Part shown: positions 56,186-64,000 of the stretch, one piece after another
Position numbering within the stretch: position 1 is the stretch's first letter
How the letters are laid out: the number at the start of each line of letters is the position of its first letter
Assembly (NCBI RefSeq): GCF_905220365.1
Contig: NC_061126.1
Location: 3,534,001-3,598,000, forward strand
Origin: Vanessa cardui
Lineage: Eukaryota; Arthropoda; Insecta; Lepidoptera; Nymphalidae
Reading direction: 5' to 3'
Length of the DNA stretch: 64,000 nt
The notes under the pieces: generated by a model
Databases searched by the model: none
The model's input: only the letters and a program-made list of their open reading frames with translations
Told to the model about the DNA's origin: nothing
Made by a program: the position numbers and the translations under genes

Positions 56186-57887
56186 CTTAAAAAGACATCC
56201 GCATTAATATCAAAACACCAAGAGAAACTAAATCTGGATAAAAAATCACTCGTGCCTACATGTGCAAAGCCTCCAAAACTGTATGGGTTACCTAAGATCC
56301 AAAAAACTGGTGCTCCGCTGCGTCCTATTGTAAGCCAAATCGATACACCAACATATAGATTGGCTCAACACATAGCAAGGACATTATCACCCCTCCGAGG
56401 ACACACTGCGGCGTATGTCAAGGATTCTTACCAGTTTGTTGGTGAAATCAAAGACCTTAAATTAACCAACAACGAGACAATGGTTAGTTTTGATGTCCAG
56501 TCATTGTTTACCTGCTTACCCATACAAGACTGCATCGAAATTGTCAAGAGGAAGCTACAGACACACAACATGCCTATTGAATATGCAGAGCTGTTACATC
56601 ACTGCCTCACATCTGGTTATTTATTGTGGAATGATGAATTCTATGTACAAGTTGACGGGGTAGCCATGGGTTCTCCAGTATCCCCCGTGGTCGCCGATTT
56701 GTTCATGGAAGACCTGGAGGAGAGGGCTCTTCGCTCCGGACCTATAACACCTAGGTTTTACAAACGGTACGTAGATGACACTTTCACAATATTACCTAGT
56801 GATCTGACATCTGCATTTTTAGTACATCTTAATTCTATAAACAAAAACATTCAATTTACTATGGAATTAGAGGCAAATAATTCTTTAGCTTTCCTTGACA
56901 TCCTTATTGTCAGGAATCCTGACAATACATTAAGTCACACAGTTTATAGGAAACCCACACACACCAACAAATACCTCAATGGTGACTCGCACCACCACCC
57001 TAGCCAGTTAGCTACCGTTGGCAAATCTTTGTTTCAGAGAGCCCACCATCTCTGCGATGCTGAACACCTAGAGGACGAGCTACGTCAGGTCAAGCTTGCA
57101 CTCCACCAGAACAAGCTGCCCGTGCCTCGCCAGCATCGTAGAAGCCGTATCAAGCCACCCACAGTTGAGCGACAACCTGCAATTCTACCATATGTGAAGG
57201 GAGTTACAGACAGGATTGGCAACATCTTGAAGCGAGCTTCAATTAAAACCGTGTACAAGCCTCATAAGAAAGTGAGCCAGTTCTTGAGACCTATCAAGAG
57301 TAATATTCCCTTACAAACTGCAGGAGTATATAAACTCGAATGTGAGTGTGGTTTATCTTACATAGGCCAAACAAAGAGAAGTATCGGTACCAGGGTCAAG
57401 GAACATATAGGAGATGTCAAAAATAGGCGTTCTTCTAAGTCTGCAGTCTGTGAACATGCTCTGGATAAACCTAACCATTTTATCCGATTTGATAAACCAC
57501 AGATCCTCGCTAGAGAACACAGATTCATTCCTAGAATGATACGCGAGGCTATTGAAATTCAAAAACATCCGAACTTCAATAGAGAAGATGGTTGGAGACT
57601 TTCTAACACCTGGGATCCACTTATTAAAAATTTGAAATCCCAAATCCAACAGACTGCAAGACCTAAAGATACAGTTAGTGCCTTCTGCGTGCAACCGGAA
57701 CGTTACTCAAGATATCAATTGAGAAATCGTTGGCGGTAGTTGTTAATAATATTTCCTTTGTTCTTCAAATAGACGAATGTCATCTTAGTCTACCCGTGAC
57801 CACGAACACTGCAAAGTGCTCGAAACGTCGGGATGTTTAAAAATAATTAATATACGCGATTCATCCGTTATAATTAGTTTTATTTAA
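56160..57887 (+). mobile_element. PLE unit C: 5'-truncated copy, frame open
   Basis: Mirror of unit B. The frame is open from the truncation point (NKDPTNNILKKTSALIS) through RT and endonuclease to the TAG ending at 57739. One private change, Ile for Phe in RQPAILPYVK. The 148-bp tail (57740-57887) runs directly into the ATG of unit D and so serves as its leader. Confidence 0.9.
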
Positions 57888-60350
57888 ATGTGTAATAATC
57901 GCGAAAATTTAAGACAACATTATGTGAACCAGTACGGACTGGAAACATCAAATCAAATTCGCCGGTTGGAGTACCTAAAAGTCAAACATGCCCGATACGT
58001 AACGTCCATGAACTTCCTGAAAAGATGCCGTGACAATAATCTTATTCCGGTTTGTGTAAGGATCGCACCTAAGAAGGACATAAAGCATGGTGATAAAATA
58101 CTCAATCAGGCAAGTAAGAAATTATTGTTGCAACTCATCCGAGAACATCGATTTGACGCGCGACGGTTAACGGATCAAATTGACAACCTCAGTAAAGAAC
58201 TCGAGTCACGATTATCTAAAACAGATTGGCAAAAATGCTGCGATTTTACTAATAAACGAGCCGCTACAAAATATAATAACTTAAAATTAAAACAAATAAA
58301 AAAGTTCGAAAAACTCAGCGGAGTAAAATCAAATTATAAAAATTTCAATAATGGCAACACCAGGGAAATTCAAAAACCTGCGCGTACGTCACTTGTCAAT
58401 CTGTCAAAACAAAGTTTAGATGAATCGACTATTGCGGTGTTAAACAAAGGCCTAAATTTTGCACCGGCTCCATCCAAAATACCGTTTGAAGACATTATTT
58501 GCAATGTGGAGGAGTGTCTTTTCAAAAATAACATCACAAAGGAAGACTCGGAAGCTATTCGACAGGACATTTCGAGTGTTTTACGTCGAAGCCGGCCACC
58601 GAAAAGAAACCTTACTCGTGATGAATCTATTGCACTGAAGAACTTACGCAACAATAAAGACATTACAGTCCTCCGAGCAGATAAGGGAAACGCGACCGTT
58701 GTGATGGATACGTGTGATTATAACCAGAAAATTTCCGCGATTTTATCGGATGTAAAAACTTATAAAAAAGTAAATAAAGACCCCACTAATAACATTCTTA
58801 AAAAGACATCCGCATTAATATCAAAACACCAAGAGAAACTAAATCTGGATAAAAAATCACTCGTGCCTACATGTGCAAAGCCTCCAAAACTGTATGGGTT
58901 ACCTAAGATCCAAAAAACTGGTGCTCCGCTGCGTCCTATTGTAAGCCAAATCGATACACCAACATATAGATTGGCTCAACACATAGCAAGGACATTATCA
59001 CCCCTCCGAGGACACACTGCGGCGTATGTCAAGGATTCTTACCAGTTTGTTGGTGAAATCAAAGACCTTAAATTAACCAACAACGAGACAATGGTTAGTT
59101 TTGATGTCCAGTCATTGTTTACCTGCTTACCCATACAAGACTGCATCGAAATTGTCAAGAGGAAGCTACAGACACACAACATGCCTATTGAATATGCAGA
59201 GCTGTTACATCACTGCCTCACATCTGGTTATTTATTGTGGAATGATGAATTCTATGTACAAGTTGACGGGGTAGCCATGGGTTCTCCAGTATCCCCCGTG
59301 GTCGCCGATTTGTTCATGGAAGACCTGGAGGAGAGGGCTCTTCGCTCCGGACCTATAACACCTAGGTTTTACAAACGGTACGTAGATGACACTTTCACAA
59401 TATTACCTAGTGATCTGACATCTGCATTTTTAGTACATCTTAATTCTATAAACAAAAACATTCAATTTACTATGGAATTAGAGGCAAATAATTCTTTAGC
59501 TTTCCTTGACATCCTTATTGTCAGGAATCCTGACAATACATTAAGTCACACAGTTTATAGGAAACCCACACACACCAACAAATACCTCAATGGTGACTCG
59601 CACCACCACCCTAGCCAGTTAGCTACCGTTGGCAAATCTTTGTTTCAGAGAGCCCACCATCTCTGCGATGCTGAACACCTAGAGGACGAGCTACGTCAGG
59701 TCAAGCTTGCACTCCACCAGAACAAGCTGCCCGTGCCTCGCCAGCATCGTAGAAGCCGTATCAAGCCACCCACAGTTGAGCGACAACCTGCATTTCTACC
59801 ATATGTGAAGGGAGTTACAGACAGGATTGGCAACATCTTGAAGCGAGCTTCAATTAAAACCGTGTACAAGCCTCATAAGAAAGTGAGCCAGTTCTTGAGA
59901 CCTATCAAGAGTAATATTCCCTTACAAACTGCAGGAGTATATAAACTCGAATGTGAGTGTGGTTTATCTTACATAGGCCAAACAAAGAGAAGTATCGGTA
60001 CCAGGGTCAAGGAACATATAGGAGATGTCAAAAATAGGCGTTCTTCTAAGTCTGCAGTCTGTGAACATGCTCTGGATAAACCTAACCATTTTATCCGATT
60101 TGATAAACCACAGATCCTCGCTAGAGAACACAGATTCATTCCTAGAATGATACGCGAGGCTATTGAAATTCAAAAACATCCGAACTTCAATAGAGAAGAT
60201 GGTTGGAGACTTTCTAACACCTGGGATCCACTTATTAAAAATTTGAAATCCCAAATCCAACAGACTGCAAGACCTAAAGATACAGTTAGTGCCTTCTGCG
60301 TGCAACCGGAACGTTACTCAAGATATCAATTGAGAAATCGTTGGCGGTAG
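57888..60350 (+). CDS. PLE unit D: intact reverse transcriptase with GIY-YIG endonuclease, 820 aa
   Basis: The start ATG at 57888 lies just after the tail of unit C; the frame is uninterrupted to 60350. Residues 1-190 are a basic N-terminal region (MCNNRENLRQHY). The RT domain spans roughly 260-560: PPKLYGLPKIQKTGAPLRP (332-350), SFDVQSLF with catalytic Asp (404-411), GVAMGSPVSP (461-470) and the catalytic box RYVDD (497-501), then LAFLDI and VYRKPTHTNKYLNGDSHHHP (556-575). A basic linker (QHRRSRIKPP) leads to the GIY-YIG nuclease: GVYKLECECGLSYIGQTKR (683-701), with a CxC of the zinc-binding type and the downstream Arg/Glu-containing helix (REHRFIPRMIREAIEI). The combination is diagnostic of Penelope/Poseidon-type PLEs, which nick DNA and prime reverse transcription at the nick. 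Length is normal for the family. This is the only copy here that looks fully functional. Confidence 0.95.
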   Translation: MCNNRENLRQHYVNQYGLETSNQIRRLEYLKVKHARYVTSMNFLKRCRDNNLIPVCVRIAPKKDIKHGDKILNQASKKLLLQLIREHRFDARRLTDQIDNLSKELESRLSKTDWQKCCDFTNKRAATKYNNLKLKQIKKFEKLSGVKSNYKNFNNGNTREIQKPARTSLVNLSKQSLDESTIAVLNKGLNFAPAPSKIPFEDIICNVEECLFKNNITKEDSEAIRQDISSVLRRSRPPKRNLTRDESIALKNLRNNKDITVLRADKGNATVVMDTCDYNQKISAILSDVKTYKKVNKDPTNNILKKTSALISKHQEKLNLDKKSLVPTCAKPPKLYGLPKIQKTGAPLRPIVSQIDTPTYRLAQHIARTLSPLRGHTAAYVKDSYQFVGEIKDLKLTNNETMVSFDVQSLFTCLPIQDCIEIVKRKLQTHNMPIEYAELLHHCLTSGYLLWNDEFYVQVDGVAMGSPVSPVVADLFMEDLEERALRSGPITPRFYKRYVDDTFTILPSDLTSAFLVHLNSINKNIQFTMELEANNSLAFLDILIVRNPDNTLSHTVYRKPTHTNKYLNGDSHHHPSQLATVGKSLFQRAHHLCDAEHLEDELRQVKLALHQNKLPVPRQHRRSRIKPPTVERQPAFLPYVKGVTDRIGNILKRASIKTVYKPHKKVSQFLRPIKSNIPLQTAGVYKLECECGLSYIGQTKRSIGTRVKEHIGDVKNRRSSKSAVCEHALDKPNHFIRFDKPQILAREHRFIPRMIREAIEIQKHPNFNREDGWRLSNTWDPLIKNLKSQIQQTARPKDTVSAFCVQPERYSRYQLRNRWR

Positions 60351-60492
60351 TTGTTAATAATATTTCCTTTGTTCTTCAAATAGACGAATGTCATCTTAGT
60401 CTACCCGTGACCACGAACACTGCAAAGTGCTCGAAACGTCGGGATGTTTAAAAATAATTAATATACGCGATTCATCCGTTATAATTAGTTTT
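60351..60492 (+). other. PLE 3' terminal region, right outer end
   Basis: Tail of unit D with the same blocks as 57740-57887, including the hairpin GAACACT-GCAA-AGTGCTC at 60415-60432 followed by GAAACGTC. It stops at 'ataattagtttt', immediately followed by the second target-duplication copy. Confidence 0.85.
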
Positions 60493-60505
60493 ACTGGAAT
60501 AATTT

Positions 60506-61390
60506 ACGTACACCAAGTTATATTAAGAAACATTTCGTAGGGATATACTACTTAACGAGCGTTTGAACTACTTGACAAGGAATCATACACGACGAAACAA
60601 CATATTATTAAATTACGTTTCCAAGATCATAAACAGCAATTGTTAATTATGTGAATTGAGATGTATGCCTTAAGTATGTACATGTCGTTATGTACGTAAT
60701 AATTATTATTAATATGAAGTTGCCGGTTGTCACGCTCCAAATAACCGGGGTTATGTCACGTCACTATGTCATTGGGAATTGTTTGCTGAAACGTGAAACT
60801 GTTTTTTGATGTAAAAATGATGGCCTCGTAAATTACGTAAATGTGTTCTTACTGATATTTTAAGGAGAAAAAACATTAACCAAGTTACGATTTTAATTTT
60901 TTTTGTCATTTCATTTTAAATTCTGCTACAAAAGACCTGGGCAGGTTCTTTTGTATTGAAGCTTAGTTTTTGATAATACATTTTCAAGTTGCGAATACTA
61001 TAAGATGATATTTCACGTTGACACTACATTATGCAATAAAAACTTTTACGACCTACGCCTGATCGTTTTTTGATAAAGCTATTGAAAGATGTTATATGGA
61101 TACGTGTTTAAATTCAGTACTGACTGTTAGTTGTTTAAGTATCCGGATTATAAGGCTGTAAATAACAAAGTACTAGGTTCAAAGACGAGGTAGAAACAAT
61201 AAAAAGTTATAAGGTTTTTTTCCAAGTCATTCTTAGTTGGCTATGATATGGCAGTGGTCATACTTACTCCCTTTCTTCCACAAGTACTTTAAATTATTCT
61301 GACCCTGAACCCTTTTCGTGCGTGTTGAATTTGCGTTTCGAAACCGATTGGACAGGATTATAAAAGTGAGAGGGTAATAAATGCACTACA
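60506..61390. other. non-coding, nothing recognised
   Basis: AT-rich DNA. The LINE remnant seen left of the PLE array cannot be traced on this side. Confidence 0.5.
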
Positions 61391-61391
61391 A

Positions 61392-61452
<61 letters not shown>
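61391..61452. repeat. compound (AC)n(AG)n microsatellite
   Basis: An (AC) run of about 13 units is followed by an (AG) run of about 17 units. Confidence 0.95.
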
Positions 61453-61454
<2 letters not shown>

Positions 61455-62082
61455 CTATATATAGGTAACCTTCGCAATTGATTAATCTCTCTTGCTCGAC
61501 AACAGCATTGCCAATACCATTTCACTTTTTCGTCTGAAAATTTTAGAACAAGGGGAACTATACAAAAGTCGAGCTTTTTTCAATATTTATATCATACCAA
61601 TACACAATATTTATACCGTGCTATAATTTTAAAATAAAATGTTAAAAAAGTGCATCGCTATAATATATCATACCAAAAATATTTTAGTCGGGTAGGATTT
61701 TTCGCGAGTTCATTCACAATTTGATTACGTTGTTCATCCGTTGCGGACATTGGTGAGCGAAACTCAATTGTCAAAACTTTGTTTCCATCACAATAAAACA
61801 GTTTTATAAAAACATCAGAATATATATTTTTATCAGAAGAAGAGTTAAGAATACAACTGCAATATACATCAAATTTTACATTTTCATGATCAAAGGTCCC
61901 GTTGAAAATCTCGTTCTCTGTAAAAGCTATTCGATTTTGGAACCCAATTCCAATTAATATAAAATGTATGTCGAGAGATTCTTTAAAAATTGTCTGTGTA
62001 GCTTTTTATTGAGAGTTAATCATTATCTATAAGTAAGGTAAGTAAAATTTCTTTACGAATCATTTTGGATAACAATACATAT
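61453..62082. other. non-coding, nothing recognised
   Basis: AT-rich spacer with no supported feature. Confidence 0.5.
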
Positions 62083-62354
62083 AGCTTGTAAATTTCCAAT
62101 TGCTAAGCAAAGGCCTCCATTTGATTAGAACGTTAGGAGCATATTCTACTACGCTACTCCCATGCGGATTGGTCAATTCACATGTGGCAGAATTTCATGG
62201 AAATTGGTCTCAGGTCTGCAGATCAGGTCCTTACGATGTTTTCGTTCACCACTGAGCAAGAGATTAATTATAAACACAAATTAAGTATATGAATTTTTTC
62301 ATATTCAGTGGTGCTTGATGATATACGTGTCCTCAACACTGAGACATCTTAGCT
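62083..62354 (-). mobile_element. tRNA-derived SINE, main family (old, head decayed)
   Basis: 'cttgtaaatttccaattgct', 'tgcggattggtcaattcaca', 'gtggcagaatttcatggaaa' and 'gatgttttcgttcaccactg' follow the family order on the minus strand. Of the tRNA head only 'gagacatcttagctca' survives. Confidence 0.72.
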
Positions 62355-62394
62355 CATCATCATTTTGACGTTTATTTGATATTACTTATTGTCA

Positions 62395-62575
62395 GCCGTG
62401 GATTCACTCGTTTTTTGGGGTCAGTCATAGTGTTAGGTATAAGTAGCCTCTGTCCCTCTTTGGGATTCCAGTCGCTTCATATCTAATGTAATTAAATTCA
62501 GTTCAGTGATTTAGCGATGAAAGTGTAACAAACAAACATAGGTCTATATAACTTATATATACTTATAATACAGTG
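62395..62575 (-). repeat. interspersed repeat shared with 765-930
   Basis: 'agtagcctctgtccctcttt', 'gtcgcttcatatctaatgta', 'attcagttcagtgatttagc' and 'gtaacaaacaaacatag' match the order of blocks at 765-930. Confidence 0.5.
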
Positions 62576-62693
62576 TCACATGCTGGTCAAAAGACTGTTC
62601 TTCATTTTGAGAGAGTTTGGAGCTTACTCCTTCCGTAACCCAGGCCCAGTAGTTGGTATGATTTAAACATGGTAATCATCGCAGGTTTGTCTA

Positions 62694-62745
62694 TTTTTAA
62701 CCGACTTCAAAAAGGAGGAGGTTTTCAAATCATTTTTTTTTTCCT
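62694..62745 (+). repeat. fragment of the aaccgacttcaaaaaggagg repeat
   Basis: Only the opening of the repeat found at 43331 is present ('ttaaccgacttcaaaaagga'), followed by a T-run. Confidence 0.65.
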
Positions 62746-63509
62746 TTAAATCCATATTATCTAAGAAATGTAAAATATTCTCTAAGAATTGTAAGAATAC
62801 AAGGTTTATTAGTTATTGGTAATATTATTAAATTAACAGTTAATAGAGGCTATCTTACTTACGGCCTTAGGCCTAGTATTAAAAAATTAGGTAAAAGTAC
62901 CATATTTTGTTTCATTTGTGATGTTCAATGTGTCTATTCATTGTTTAAAGTACATTTTGTTTTAAATTTTATTAACAATATTTTATTGTTTATTTTACTA
63001 AATCTTCAATGTGTTTAATTAAACATAAATGCTTTAATAATTTTTAAACTTATTTATTTTTACCTATATATTCTCCTATTTTGAATTTTATGTAACTGAT
63101 TCTTTTCTGATATCATTTCACTAGTCTGAATAATGTGATAGACTCTAACTTAAGAAAAAATTATAGGTTGTTTCAGAAATTTTATGTACCTTAGCGCCTT
63201 ATTTACAGGGTCGAAAATCCAAAATTGTCATAACGTAATTAATTAATATCTCATTACTAACAATATTTTCTATATATCAATAATGATTGATTCGAAAAAG
63301 ACACTTTCCTATTTATGAAAAAGTGTAATAAGATGAATAAATAATTAAATCAGATAAAACGGCGCAACACCGGATGCCATTGTTGTTTGTGTGCGTATCG
63401 TCCTCGGATCTCAATCGTTCCGTTCACGATAACGGGTCAACGGTTGGCGCATGCGGCCCGGGTGTTTTCTTGAATTAAGAAATCCATTCACTACGTTTTT
63501 TTATACTAT
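62746..63509. other. non-coding; GC-rich island near 63360-63470
   Basis: Mostly AT-rich. 63360-63470 ('cggcgcaacaccggatgcca', 'gtcaacggttggcgcatgcg') is clearly GC-richer than its surroundings and resembles nothing I recognise. No open frame of note. Confidence 0.45.
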
Positions 63510-63783
63510 AGGTTTGCGGACGAGCATATGATGGTAAGTTGTCACCACCGCCCATATACATTGGCGCTGTTGGAAAAACTAACCATTCCTTACATCGTCA
63601 ATAAGCCAACAGCCTTGGGAACTTAAATGGTATGTCCCTTGTGCCTATAGTTACACTGACTTACTCACACTTTATACCGTAACACAACAATACCAAGACT
63701 ACTGTTATTTGGGGTTAGAATATTTGATAAGTGGATGGTACCTACCCAGACGGGCTTGCACAAAGTCCCACCACCAAATAACT
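63510..63783 (-). repeat. common interspersed repeat (nearly complete)
   Basis: 'ataggtttgcggacgagcat', 'ggtaagttgtcaccaccgcc', 'ccttacatcgtcaataagcc', 'gtgcctatagttacactgac' and 'tggtacctacccagacgggc', then 'ttgcacaaagtcccaccacc'. This is the same family and orientation as 38776-39015, with an end that is missing there. Confidence 0.7.
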
Positions 63784-64000
63784 TAATACAGAAATAATGA
63801 TTTTATTTATTATTGAAGAGAATTGTTTGTTTAATTGTACGTTACATTACATTAATTACATAATATTTGAACAGTTTATTTCAGACGATAACAATTCATC
63901 TAAATCACTCTACATGGTGTTGAGTTTATAAAGCGAATCATTTTAAAAGAGAATTAAATTCTTTTACGGAATTCTAAATTCCCATTTGTCATGATTCGTT
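63784..64000. other. non-coding, nothing recognised
   Basis: AT-rich DNA to the window edge. Confidence 0.5.

Larger units (their letters stand above)
51810..60505. mobile_element. Penelope-like element array: 8.7-kb inverted repeat in one 13-bp target duplication
   Basis: Four PLE units form two mirrored arms. The left arm (51823-56162, minus) is a full unit A preceded by a 5'-truncated unit B. The right arm (56160-60492, plus) is a 5'-truncated unit C followed by a full unit D. The arms meet at 56160-56162, sharing 'taa', and are nearly identical along about 4.3 kb. The direct repeat actggaataattt at 51810-51822 and 60493-60505 brackets everything, as expected for one integration event. 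Tandem units share their tail and leader sequence (the pseudo-LTR arrangement known for PLEs). The left outer end runs about 35 bp into the start of a further unit, which the right end lacks. A palindromic assembly error is the main alternative; arm-specific differences argue against it. Confidence 0.88.

Noticed and set aside
57740..57887. Canonical hammerhead ribozyme in the PLE pseudo-LTR
   Set aside because: GAAAC and a stem are present but no CTGANGA box and no convincing three-way junction on either strand; kept only as a question to test.
58370..58663. 97-codon minus frame inside unit D
   Set aside because: Antisense shadow of the PLE N-terminal region.
51810..60505. Retroviral or LTR-type organisation of the array
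   Set aside because: The repeated tails are PLE pseudo-LTRs. There is no primer-binding site, gag, protease, integrase or RNase H, and the RT/GIY-YIG order is that of Penelope.

Overview
This window looks like a transposon-rich, gene-poor stretch of a lepidopteran (butterfly or moth) nuclear genome. The basis is AT-rich DNA with no recognisable host gene. There are many copies of a tRNA-derived SINE of the kind abundant in butterflies. Several Helitron-type tails have the lepidopteran GCGAAGCCGGGGCGGGTCGCTAG-like form, and common lepidopteran interspersed repeats are scattered throughout. All recognisable coding sequence belongs to mobile elements. That would fit heterochromatin, a W chromosome or a large intergenic desert; the sequence alone cannot decide which.

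Layout. 1-13 kb: SINEs, a 169-bp Penelope-derived mini-insertion with target-site duplication (3314-3510), an R1-like LINE remnant (about 5.9-6.3 kb), and short Helitron-like repeats. 13.0-14.3 kb: a mariner (DD34D) with both ends but a broken transposase. 16.5-19.2 kb: a Helitron-like fragment, then a 5'-truncated LINE with a 461-codon uninterrupted reverse-transcriptase frame and an (AAAT)n tail. 20-29 kb: SINEs, a diverged tandem duplication and a perfect GC-rich hairpin. 29.0-31.1 kb: a Helitron with both termini that keeps only the N-terminal part of its protein. 32.1-38.0 kb: a nearly full-length two-ORF LINE on the minus strand, flanked by direct repeats of about 460 bp. 38-50.6 kb: SINEs, Helitron fragments and a MITE-like inverted-repeat element. 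50.6-51.8 kb: a decayed jockey-superfamily LINE.

The outstanding object is at 51810-60505. It is an 8.7-kb near-perfect palindrome made of four Penelope-like element (PLE) units: full(-), 5'-truncated(-), 5'-truncated(+), full(+). A 13-bp direct repeat brackets the whole structure. The right-hand full unit encodes an apparently intact 820-residue reverse transcriptase with a GIY-YIG endonuclease. The tiny insertion at 3.3 kb has the same inverted architecture in miniature, which suggests a recurrent mode of PLE integration. The rest of the window (60.5-64 kb) holds microsatellite, SINE and repeat fragments.

No operons, host promoters, rRNA genes or standalone tRNA genes were found. tRNA-like sequences occur only as SINE heads.
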